From: Clostridiales bacterium
GTDB lineage: Bacteria; Bacillota; Clostridia; Christensenellales; Aristaeellaceae
Assembly (NCBI GenBank): GCA_004556985.1
Contig: SFFC01000050.1
Span: 1-15,682, forward strand
Direction: 5' to 3'
DNA length: 15,682 nucleotides
The notes beneath the pieces are model-generated. The model did not search any database. It was not told the DNA's origin and saw only the letters and a program-made list of their open reading frames with translations. Of this stretch, positions 1-6,489 are shown in pieces. Numbering within the stretch: position 1 is the stretch's first letter; every line of letters starts with the position of its first letter. The position numbers and the translations under genes were made by a program.

Positions 1-1
1 G

Positions 2-1348
2 GGCGGCATGAACGCGGCGAAGACCGCCTTCCAGGACGCCAACGAGTGGAAGGACGCGACGACCACCGCCGTGGAGAAGACCATCGCGGGCGCGAAGGAG
101 ACCTACGGCGAGCAGCTCGCCGATCTCATCACGACTGTCGAGGCGCAGTTTGAGGCCTACAAGGCCAACCCGGAGGGCTACTTCGACTCTCCTGAGCTCT
201 TCGCGCTGGACACCATGGTCGGCGGCAAGGGCATCAACAACCTCGACCTGGTCATGACGCTGGTGAACGGCTCTGCCGACGCCATCGACTGGCTGGCGAC
301 CAAGAACGCGAACCTGACCAGCGTCGGCGCGTTCGGCGGCGCGAGCGTCATGCGCATCCATCGCGCGCTGACCGACGAGGGCAAGACCACGCCTGTGGGC
401 GCGTACCTGGTCAAGGTGCTGACCGCGGACGTCGGCGAGGAAGCGAAGATCGACCTGCGCCTGAACACCGCGGCGACTGAGCTCGTCGTGGAGGACGGCA
501 AGGTCACCGGCGTGAAGGTCACCTCTGAAAACGGCGACTACACCATCTCCGCGAAGGCCGTCATCCTCGCGACCGGCGGCTTCGGCGCGGATCTTGAGCG
601 CGTGGCGGCGTATGCCCCGAACCTTAAGGGCTTCGTGACCACCAACGCGCCGGGCGCGACCGGCGACGGCGTTGACATGGCCGTGGCCATCGGCGCGGCG
701 ACCGTCGACATGGAGCAGATCCAGATTCATCCGTCCGTCTATCCGGAGACCGCGGCGCTGATCACTGAGGGCATCCGCGGCGACGGCGCGATCCTCGTCA
801 ACCAGAAGGGCGAGCGCTTCATCAACGAGCTGGAGACCCGCGACGTCGTCTCCGCCGCCGAGCTGGCGCAGGAGGGCGGCTATGCCTACACGATCGTCGA
901 CCAGAAGATGATGGACGCCTCCTCCACCTACGCGGGCTACGCGACCAAGGGCTACGCCGTCTCCGGCGACAGCTATGAGGCGCTGGCCGAGGCGATCGGC
1001 GCCGATCCGGCCGTCTTCGCCAAGACCATGGAGGATTGGAACGCGGCTGTGGCCGCGCAGAGCGACGAGGCCTTCGGCCGTCTGTCCTTCGCGCAGCCGC
1101 TGGATACCGCGCCCTTCTACGCGATCAAGGTCGCCCCGGGCATCCATCACACGATGGGCGGCGTCGTGATCGACACCGCTGCGCAGGTGCTCGATGAGGC
1201 CGGCGCGGCGATCCCGGGCCTCTTTGCGGCGGGCGAGGTCACCGGCGGCGTGCACGGCGCGAACCGTCTGGGCGGCAACGCCGTGGCGGATATCGTCGTC
1301 TTCGGCCGCATCGCGGCGCAGAGCGCGGCGGAATACATCGCCAAGTAA
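2..1348 (+). CDS. Flavocytochrome c / fumarate-reductase-like FAD-dependent reductase, C-terminal part (5' truncated)
   Basis: This is the catalytic flavoprotein part of the soluble fumarate/urocanate reductase family, which reduces an enoate-type acceptor using FAD. The frame is open to the window edge, and the sequence just before the first ATG (position 8) continues the family's conserved Gly-Gly-Met-Asn-Ala segment. The true start and the N-terminal GxGxxG dinucleotide-binding motif therefore lie outside. Counting from the ATG at 8, catalytic-site counterparts are visible: His241 (QIHP), Arg257 (EGIRGDG), the His380-His381 pair (HHTMGG) and Arg420 (GANRLGGNA). The acid-transfer arginine and the substrate-binding residues thus appear intact. 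FAD-contact motifs ILATGGFG and LFAAGEVTGG are also present. Relatives often carry an FMN-binding domain or a signal peptide at the N-terminus; neither can be assessed here. The electron acceptor cannot be named from sequence alone: fumarate, urocanate and other enoates all use this scaffold. Confidence 0.9.
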   Translation, partial: GGMNAAKTAFQDANEWKDATTTAVEKTIAGAKETYGEQLADLITTVEAQFEAYKANPEGYFDSPELFALDTMVGGKGINNLDLVMTLVNGSADAIDWLATKNANLTSVGAFGGASVMRIHRALTDEGKTTPVGAYLVKVLTADVGEEAKIDLRLNTAATELVVEDGKVTGVKVTSENGDYTISAKAVILATGGFGADLERVAAYAPNLKGFVTTNAPGATGDGVDMAVAIGAATVDMEQIQIHPSVYPETAALITEGIRGDGAILVNQKGERFINELETRDVVSAAELAQEGGYAYTIVDQKMMDASSTYAGYATKGYAVSGDSYEALAEAIGADPAVFAKTMEDWNAAVAAQSDEAFGRLSFAQPLDTAPFYAIKVAPGIHHTMGGVVIDTAAQVLDEAGAAIPGLFAAGEVTGGVHGANRLGGNAVADIVVFGRIAAQSAAEYIAK

Positions 1349-1365
1349 TTTTTCCGGCATGCAGC

Positions 1366-1405
1366 AGGCAGGGGCTGCCCCGTTCGGGGCAGCCCCTGCT
1401 TTTTT
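1366..1405 (+). terminator. Intrinsic terminator of the flavoprotein gene
   Basis: A 14-bp perfect stem (1368-1381 with 1386-1399) closes on a GTTC tetraloop and is followed by six T residues (1400-1405). It lies 17 bases after the stop codon. It also separates this gene from the convergent gene ending at 1409. On the minus strand no T run follows the hairpin, so it looks like a one-way terminator for the plus strand. Confidence 0.93.
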
Positions 1406-1408
1406 GTC

Positions 1409-2317
1409 CTACTGCGCCTCGCCCGCCATCATCGCGCATTCGACGGCGCTCAGCCGCGCGGCGGCCTGCTGGCAGAAATCCCCGCAGTGGCTCATCCTGT
1501 CCGCCTCGGGCAGCGCGATGTATTCCTTGAGCAGCGTGACCATGCCCTCGGCCTCGCCGCGCAGGCGGCGGAAGCGCCCCTGCTCGTCGTCAAGCGCGAT
1601 GCGCAGCACGTCGCAGCGCGCGCTCAGCCGGTCGGCACGTCGCAGGGCGTCGCTGTCCTGCGCGGGCGCGATTTCCTGCGCGGGCGCATCCGCCTGCGCG
1701 GGTTCATGCGCGAGCGCAAGGTCGAGCAAATGCTCCAGCGCGGAAAACAGCTGCACGAGCTGCGCGTCGCCGCTTCCCTGGGCCTTCTCGCGCAGCGGGG
1801 CGAGCTGCGGCCGCTCCTCCCCGGGCTCCGCGTAGGGGCTGACGAACGGCACGCCGCGCTCGCGCAGGCGCTCCATCACGCGCTGCACCAGCTCCGGCCG
1901 CGTGCGGATGGTCGAGCGATATTTGTTCTGATAGCGGAGCATCTTCGTGTGGTCGCCCTCCGCAAGGTCGCGCACGCAGGCGCGAACGCTCATGCCCTGC
2001 GCCCGGGCCGTGAGCACGCGCTCGAGCAGCGCCTCGACCTCGTCGGGCGCGAAGGTCTCAAAGGGCAGGCTCCTCGCCGCGCCCTCGCCCTCCTGCGCGC
2101 GAAGCTGCGCGTAATAGAAGTTGCGGATGCTGTTGGGGCGCCGACCCAGCGTCTTGCCCATCTTCTCAAAGACGCTGCGCAGCGACTCGCCCGACTGCTC
2201 GGCCTGTTCGACGCTCTCGCGCAGCGCCTCGATCTCCTGCGCCTGCCATCCGCCGTGCGGGCCGCGGATGGGGCGGGATGCGCGCGGCGTGCCGGCAGCT
2301 TCCAAGGGCATTTCCAT
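1409..2317 (-). CDS. Putative DNA-binding regulator with two Myb/SANT-like units and a coiled C-terminus
   Basis: I read this as a 302-residue regulator of unknown target. Residues 24-74 form a Myb/SANT-like helical unit (Trp24, spaced Leu/Val, then GRRPNSIRNFYYAQL), similar in layout to RsfA-type and other Firmicute Myb-like DNA-binding proteins. Residues 89-140 repeat the layout: FAPDEVEALLERV, a Gly-Met-Ser turn, then LRYQNKYRSTI. The protein thus appears to hold a diverged tandem pair. After a Pro-Ala-Gln linker (206-220), residues 224-300 are rich in Leu, Arg and Glu and are probably helical or coiled. The start at 2317 is chosen because AGGAGGG (2333-2327) lies nine bases before that ATG. 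The frame is open further upstream to 2419, but no ribosome site supports a longer form. No signal peptide or membrane segment is seen. The DNA-binding role is inferred from the fold pattern only. Confidence 0.75.
   Translation of the reverse strand: MEMPLEAAGTPRASRPIRGPHGGWQAQEIEALRESVEQAEQSGESLRSVFEKMGKTLGRRPNSIRNFYYAQLRAQEGEGAARSLPFETFAPDEVEALLERVLTARAQGMSVRACVRDLAEGDHTKMLRYQNKYRSTIRTRPELVQRVMERLRERGVPFVSPYAEPGEERPQLAPLREKAQGSGDAQLVQLFSALEHLLDLALAHEPAQADAPAQEIAPAQDSDALRRADRLSARCDVLRIALDDEQGRFRRLRGEAEGMVTLLKEYIALPEADRMSHCGDFCQQAAARLSAVECAMMAGEAQ
1655..1708 (-). repeat. Three 18-bp in-frame tandem repeats encoding a Pro-Ala-Gln linker
   Basis: Three imperfect 18-bp copies (1655-1672, 1673-1690, 1691-1708) share a CCTGCGCGGG core. 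On the coding (minus) strand they encode repeated PAQ-containing hexads in the linker of the Myb-like protein. The unit is a multiple of three, so gain or loss of copies would change linker length without breaking the frame. Confidence 0.75.
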
Positions 2318-2326
2318 GATGTTTGT

Positions 2327-2333
2327 CCCTCCT
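2327..2333 (-). promoter_or_regulatory. Ribosome binding site deciding the start of the Myb-like gene
   Basis: AGGAGGG on the minus strand, nine bases before the ATG at 2317. It is the only strong site in the open frame and argues against the longer reading that starts at 2419. Confidence 0.8.
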
Positions 2334-2404
2334 GTTTTGATGGATTCTCCTCGCATGCGCGCGGGGAGGCGGGCAGCCCTCCGCGCGGGAGAGACGCCTT
2401 TGCA

Positions 2405-2427
2405 TGACAGCATGTGCATGCCTGTCA
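2405..2427. promoter_or_regulatory. Operator-like inverted repeat TGACAG-N11-CTGTCA
   Basis: Perfect 6-bp arms at 2405-2410 and 2422-2427 flank an 11-base centre that itself contains CATG-TG-CATG. The arms are about two helical turns apart from outer edge to outer edge, as expected for a dimeric regulator. The repeat sits over the predicted transcription start of the leftward Myb-like gene. Autoregulation is possible but is only inferred from position. Confidence 0.45.
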
Positions 2428-2430
2428 GAA

Positions 2431-2459
2431 TTTATGCGGCCTTGCGGGATTCCCGGCAA
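2431..2459 (-). promoter_or_regulatory. Candidate promoter of the Myb-like gene
   Basis: On the minus strand TTGCCG (-35, 2459-2454) and CATAAA (-10, 2436-2431) are separated by 17 bases, with four of six matches in each box. The predicted start near 2424 would give a leader of roughly 107 bases before the ATG. Confidence 0.45.
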
Positions 2460-2639
2460 AGCGGTGCGAGGCCGCGGCATCGTGCTCCCCTCTGGCAAGG
2501 GAAAGAAAAGCGGTTGTCCCCTGGCGGCTCATCGATCGGGCGTGAGGCTGCGCGCTCGCGCAGGCAGCGGCTTGCGCGCCGCACAATACAGTCTATGACT
2601 CTTTATGCCCCCGCATGCCGCGGCTCCGGCGCAAAAGCA

Positions 2640-2668
2640 TTGCTACGGTTTCCAAAATGCGCTATAAT
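2640..2668 (+). promoter_or_regulatory. Sigma-A-like promoter of apgM
   Basis: TTGCTA (2640-2645) and a perfect TATAAT (2663-2668) are separated by the optimal 17 bases. The predicted start near 2675 leaves a leader of about 85 bases before the ATG at 2761. Confidence 0.78.
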
Positions 2669-2744
2669 AATCAGGACTGACGCCCGGGAGCGCCGCGGCG
2701 CACCGGGGGACGCGCGGCCATAGCGGCTGCCTTTTGGAGCAGAG

Positions 2745-2751
2745 AGGGAGG
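2745..2751 (+). promoter_or_regulatory. Ribosome binding site deciding the apgM start
   Basis: AGGGAGG lies nine bases before the ATG at 2761. An in-frame ATG at 2734 lies upstream of this site and would add nine residues that are not part of the conserved beta strand, so it is rejected. Confidence 0.85.
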
Positions 2752-2760
2752 AATTGCATC

Positions 2761-3990
2761 ATGAAATATGTGCTGGTCATCGGGGACGGCATTGCGGACG
2801 AACCCGTTTCGGAGCTGGGCGGCAAGACGCCGCTGGCGGCGCTCACCCTGCCGCAGATCGACCGCCTGGCCGGGGGCCGGCTCGGCCTGTGCCAGACCGT
2901 GCCCGCGGGCGTGCCGGCGGGCAGCGACACCGCCATCCTCTCGATTTTCGGCTACGACCCGCGCACATGCTATACCGGGCGCTCCGCGCTGGAGGCGGCG
3001 GGCATGGGCGTCATGCTGCAAGCGGGCGAGACGAGCCTGCGCGTCAACCTCTGCGCCCTTGAGGGCGAGACGTTTGAGGCGGCGCGCATCCTCTCCCACA
3101 ACGGCGGGAGCATCGAGGGCGAGGAGGCCGTTGAGCTCATGCAGGATCTCGTGCATGACCCGCGCTTTGCGTCGCTTTCCGCGGCGTTCGGTTTTACCGT
3201 CCATATCACGCCGACCTTCCGCCATATCGGCGTGATTGACGCGGCGCACCGGCCGCAGGGCGAAACGCACTTTGCCGAGCCGCACAACCATCTGGGCGAG
3301 GCCATCGCCCCGCTGCTGCCCGAGGGCGCGATGGGCCCGGCGATCACGGCGCTGATGCGCGCCTCCTACGAGGTGCTGCGCGAGCATCCCGTCAACCGCG
3401 CGCGCATCGCGGCGGGCAAGCTGCCGGCGAACTGCATCTGGCCCTGGGGCCCGGGCAGCGCGATGGCGCTTGACAGCTTCGAGCAGAAGTACCACAAGCG
3501 CGGCAGCGCCGTCTCGGCCGTGCCGCTGGTCTGGGGCATCGCGGGGCTGTGCGGCGTCGATACGCCGCGCGTGCCGGGCGCGACGGCCGAGCTGGAGACG
3601 AACTACGAGGGCAAGGTGCAGGCCGTGCTCGACGCGCTCGCGGGCGGCGCGGATTTTGCCTGCATCCACATCGAGGCGCCGGACGAGTGCGCCCACGCGG
3701 GCGACGTCGCGGGCAAGTGCGAGGCGATCCGCCGGCTCGACGCGCGCGTCGTCGGGGCGCTGCTTGACCGCCTGCCGCAGCTCGACCCCGAGTTTCGCAT
3801 GCTGCTGCTCTCCGACCATCCGACGCTGCTGAGCACCCGCGGCCACGACGGAAAGGCCGTGCCCTTTGCCCTCTACGACAGCCGCCATCCGGGCGCGCCG
3901 CGCAAGTTTGACGAGGCGCATGCCAAAGAGACGGGCGACTTCCTCGCCGAGGGGCCGATGCTCCTGCGCGCGCTCTTTGAGCAGGACTGA
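2761..3990 (+). CDS. apgM: ApgM-type cofactor-independent phosphoglycerate mutase (or the related proposed homoserine kinase)
   Basis: This 409-residue cytoplasmic enzyme belongs to the archaeal-type branch of cofactor-independent phosphoglycerate mutases in the alkaline phosphatase superfamily. It would interconvert 3- and 2-phosphoglycerate using two divalent metal ions and a phospho-serine intermediate. Visible elements are the N-terminal metal motif GDGIADEP (Asp9), the probable nucleophile Ser55 in GSDTAILSIFGYDP, HIEAPDECAHAGD (Asp308, His312) and LLLSDHP (Asp352, His353) followed by GHDG (His362). The length is typical of the branch. A closely related bacterial subfamily has been labelled a proposed homoserine kinase in threonine synthesis. 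No threonine-pathway gene lies next to it here, so both roles stay open. It has its own promoter, and the next gene starts 135 bases downstream with no strong terminator between them. Confidence 0.88.
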   Translation: MKYVLVIGDGIADEPVSELGGKTPLAALTLPQIDRLAGGRLGLCQTVPAGVPAGSDTAILSIFGYDPRTCYTGRSALEAAGMGVMLQAGETSLRVNLCALEGETFEAARILSHNGGSIEGEEAVELMQDLVHDPRFASLSAAFGFTVHITPTFRHIGVIDAAHRPQGETHFAEPHNHLGEAIAPLLPEGAMGPAITALMRASYEVLREHPVNRARIAAGKLPANCIWPWGPGSAMALDSFEQKYHKRGSAVSAVPLVWGIAGLCGVDTPRVPGATAELETNYEGKVQAVLDALAGGADFACIHIEAPDECAHAGDVAGKCEAIRRLDARVVGALLDRLPQLDPEFRMLLLSDHPTLLSTRGHDGKAVPFALYDSRHPGAPRKFDEAHAKETGDFLAEGPMLLRALFEQD

Positions 3991-4125
3991 CGCCGAAGCG
4001 GATTTTGCCGCCGCAGGGGAAGAAAACCGGCCGCTGCTGCGTCCTTTATCGGAAGGGCGCAGGGGGCTTCGCCCCAACCCATATCAAGAACGGCAGGCCC
4101 GCGCGCCTGTGACGAGGAGAACACC

Positions 4126-5013
4126 ATGACCCATCGCTTTTTCGCGGCGCTGCTCGCGGCGCTTTGTCTGATGCTGGCCGCCGCGCCCGCCCTGGCCGAG
4201 AACACGCAGGTCAAGCACTATCTGCTCCTGGGCGAGGACGGCTACGCGGAGGACATCACCGAGGACGCCCGAACGGACACAATCGTCCTCGTCTCGCTGG
4301 ATGCCAAGTACAACCGCGTGATCATGACCTCGGTGCTGCGCGACAGCCAGATCAACAACCCGCGCGGCAACGCGACGAAGATCAACCTGCTCTACAAGTA
4401 CTACGGCTTCGAGGGCATCACGGCCTGCCTGGAGCGGGAGCTGGGCATCGAGATCGAGGGCTCCGTGCTCGTCAACTTTGAGCATGTCAAGCCCGTGATC
4501 GACGCGCTGGGCGGCGTGGATATCGAGATCGACGAGAGCGAGTACCTCGCCATCAGGAAGATCCTCCTCGGGCAGGATCCGAACATGCCCGAGGGGCCGG
4601 GCCTGGTGCACATGACCGGGCGCATCGCGCTGGCCTACATGCGCACGCGCGCGACGGGCGAGGGCGGCGACTTCAGCCGGACGCAGCGCCAGCGCAAGGT
4701 CGTCAGCCAGCTCTTTGACAAGTGCCGCAGCCTGTCCCTGCCAGAGCTGGTTAGCATCTACAACCAGATCTCGCCCGGGCTCAAGATGGACCTTTCCGCG
4801 ATGGACATTCTGGGCGTGATCTCCTCCGGCTATGGGCTGATCGCCGGCGACGCGGACTTCGTCGAATTCCGCATCCCGCAGGACGGCACCTACTCCTACA
4901 CCACGGTCAACGGCTCCTCCGCGCTGAATGTGCGCTGGAAGACGAACATGACCCTCTTTCACGAGCTGCTTGACAGCGCGCCCGGGGAGGAGGAGACGGC
5001 TGCGGCCTCCTGA
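4126..5013 (+). CDS. LytR-CpsA-Psr (LCP) family secreted protein
   Basis: LCP proteins act outside the membrane and transfer undecaprenyl-pyrophosphate-linked glycopolymers, such as teichoic acids or capsule, onto peptidoglycan. This one has 295 residues. A signal peptide ends in Ala-Leu-Ala (22-24) and the LCP domain covers about residues 30-205. Conserved polar positions are Arg49 and Asp51 (ARTDTIVLVSLD), Arg72-Asp73 (SVLRDSQ), KINLLYKYYG (85-94), DALGGVDIEI, and YMRTRATGEGGDFSRTQRQR (171-190) with Arg173, Arg175, Asp182, Arg185 and Arg188. The start follows AGGAG at 4115-4119, six bases upstream. Unlike most LCP proteins, which keep an N-terminal transmembrane anchor, the AxA site suggests cleavage and release. 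It is followed 44 bases later by a CapA-like gene, with which it probably forms an operon. The polymer transferred is unknown. Confidence 0.87.
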   Translation: MTHRFFAALLAALCLMLAAAPALAENTQVKHYLLLGEDGYAEDITEDARTDTIVLVSLDAKYNRVIMTSVLRDSQINNPRGNATKINLLYKYYGFEGITACLERELGIEIEGSVLVNFEHVKPVIDALGGVDIEIDESEYLAIRKILLGQDPNMPEGPGLVHMTGRIALAYMRTRATGEGGDFSRTQRQRKVVSQLFDKCRSLSLPELVSIYNQISPGLKMDLSAMDILGVISSGYGLIAGDADFVEFRIPQDGTYSYTTVNGSSALNVRWKTNMTLFHELLDSAPGEEETAAAS

Positions 5014-5057
5014 GCGCGGCCGCCCTCAACGACACACGAATTTAGAGGAAGAAACCG

Positions 5058-6248
5058 ATGAAAAACCTGCGAATCCTGTCCGCTGCCCTGCTTTTGACCC
5101 TGCTGTGCGCGCCCGGCGCGCCGGCGGAGGAGAGGCTCGACCTGTCGCTCCTTGACGGGGAGGAGCCATCCGCCGCCGAAACCTGGGAGGATGCCGTCTT
5201 TGAGACGCGCGCCTGGTATGAGCGCGCGGACGGCGCCGACTGGCGCGTGCAGGACGACGGCTCCGTGATCGTGACAATCTCCGCGACGGGCGACGTCACC
5301 ATCGGCGGGGACACGCGCAAGAGCAGCACGAGCATCTTTGACAAGCAGCTGGCGCAGGAGCCCTCCGGGCTCGATTTCCCGATGGAGAACGTGCGCAGCC
5401 TCTTTGAACAGGACGACATGACGATCGTCAACTTCGAGGGCACGCTCACGACGACCAAGAGCGCGACGAAGAACACCTATTCCTTCGCCGCGCCGCCGGA
5501 GTATGTGCAGGTGCTGACCTCCGGCAGCGTCGAGGCCGTGTCGCTTGAAAACAACCACATCCTCGACCACGGCGCGGCAGGCTACGAGGAGACCTGCCAA
5601 ACGCTCGAGGCCGCAGGCATCCGATACAGCGGCCACCTGGGCGCCTCGACGTTTACGACGGACACCGGCGTCACCATCGGCATGCTCTCCTACCAGACCT
5701 TCAACGGCAACTACGCCAACATCTACGCCTCCATCGAAGGCGACATCGCCGCGCTGCGGGCGCAGGGCTGCCAGCTCGTCATCGTCTCCTACCACTGGGG
5801 CGAGGAGAAGGACTACATCCCCAACGAGCGCCAGGTGCCGCTGGGCCGCGCGACGATCGATGCCGGCGCGGATCTCGTCCTGGGCCATCACAGCCACAGG
5901 ATGAATCCGATCGAGGTCTACAACGGCAAGTACATCTGCTATTCGCTGGGCAACTTCTCCTTCGCGGGCAACATCCGCCCCGATGACATGGACACCTTCA
6001 TCTTCCAGCAGCGCTTCCGCGTCTGGCCGGACGGCACGGTGCAAAACGAGGGCTTCAGGATCGTCCCCTGCTCGATCTCCTCGCAGGAGGACGTCAACGA
6101 CTTCAAGCCCACGCCCAAGGAGGGCGAGGCGGCGCAGGCCGTCGTCGAGCGGCTCTATGAGCTGAACGCAGACTTTGAGAAGACCTACAAGTCGACCGGC
6201 GTCACCGCGGTAGAGACGTATCCGACGCAGTGGCTGACGGAGTACTGA
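5058..6248 (+). CDS. CapA-like (PGA_cap) secreted metallophosphatase-fold protein
   Basis: This 396-residue protein has the calcineurin-like fold of the CapA/PgsA family, known from poly-gamma-glutamate capsule synthesis but common in Firmicutes without that capsule. A signal peptide ends near Ala-Pro-Ala (21-23). About 45 variable residues precede the domain. Metal-site motifs follow in the usual order: SATGDVTIGGD (Asp79), NFEGTL (Glu127), ENNHILDHG (Asn165, Asn166, His167), SYHWGEE (His246), GHHSHR (His277, His278, His280) and YSLGNFSF. All expected ligands appear present, so it should be an active hydrolase or phosphatase-like enzyme. The ribosome site AGAGGAAG (5044-5051) fixes the start. 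No PgsB/CapB ligase or CapC gene is nearby, so a poly-glutamate capsule is not supported. Pairing with an LCP protein points to envelope polymer metabolism. Confidence 0.87.
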   Translation: MKNLRILSAALLLTLLCAPGAPAEERLDLSLLDGEEPSAAETWEDAVFETRAWYERADGADWRVQDDGSVIVTISATGDVTIGGDTRKSSTSIFDKQLAQEPSGLDFPMENVRSLFEQDDMTIVNFEGTLTTTKSATKNTYSFAAPPEYVQVLTSGSVEAVSLENNHILDHGAAGYEETCQTLEAAGIRYSGHLGASTFTTDTGVTIGMLSYQTFNGNYANIYASIEGDIAALRAQGCQLVIVSYHWGEEKDYIPNERQVPLGRATIDAGADLVLGHHSHRMNPIEVYNGKYICYSLGNFSFAGNIRPDDMDTFIFQQRFRVWPDGTVQNEGFRIVPCSISSQEDVNDFKPTPKEGEAAQAVVERLYELNADFEKTYKSTGVTAVETYPTQWLTEY

Positions 6249-6292
6249 GGCAGATTCCGGATTGAAAAACGCGCCGCAGGCGCGCAACCTCA

Positions 6293-6334
6293 CCCTCCCC
6301 TTCGGGGCACGTTCCCCAAAGGGGAGGGCTTTTA
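6293..6334 (+). terminator. Palindromic element acting as a likely terminator after the CapA-like gene
   Basis: Perfect 8-bp outer arms CCCTCCCC (6293-6300) and GGGGAGGG (6321-6328) enclose a second GGGG/CCCC pairing, and CTTTTA follows. The compound shape and the T run fit a terminator placed 44 bases after the stop codon. The shape also resembles interspersed palindromes common in Clostridia genomes. Confidence 0.7.
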
Positions 6335-6436
6335 TACATAAGAAAGCAGCTTAAGAGCGCTTCAAAATCGATGTGATTGGCGCAGGCGAGGCAGGAATCC
6401 GCCAAAGCGCGCAGAATTAAAACTAAGTTACCCTTT

Positions 6437-6457
6437 CCGGGCGCAGGGCTGCGCCGG
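6437..6457 (+). other. Leader hairpin before the SNF2 gene
   Basis: CCGGGCGCAG (6437-6446) pairs with CTGCGCCGG (6449-6457) with one bulged G. It ends 21 bases before the GGGGAG ribosome site of the SNF2 gene. It could shape the leader, but no regulatory logic is visible. Confidence 0.4.
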
Positions 6458-6489
6458 ATAGCAATCGTGGGGTCAGATGGGGAGATTCT

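Larger units (their letters stand above)
2318..2760. other. 443-bp divergent intergenic region
   Basis: This gap separates the leftward Myb-like gene from the rightward apgM gene. It holds a candidate minus-strand promoter (2431-2459) with an inverted repeat at its predicted start point (2405-2427), a GC-rich 7-bp hairpin (2548-2563) and a good plus-strand promoter (2640-2668). Short open frames across it lack ribosome sites and family signals. I see no convincing RNA gene. Confidence 0.6.

Noticed and set aside
2404..2598. Small plus-strand ORF in the divergent intergenic region
   Set aside because: No ribosome site, crosses the candidate minus promoter and operator, and codes an Arg/Gly-rich sequence typical of noncoding GC-rich DNA.
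4059..4074. GGGGC-TTC-GCCCC hairpin between apgM and the LCP gene as a terminator
   Set aside because: Five-pair stem with no T run; too weak to call as a terminator.
2671..4077. Long minus-strand open frame opposite apgM
   Set aside because: Low-complexity Arg/Ala composition, no ribosome site, and full overlap with a well-supported enzyme gene.
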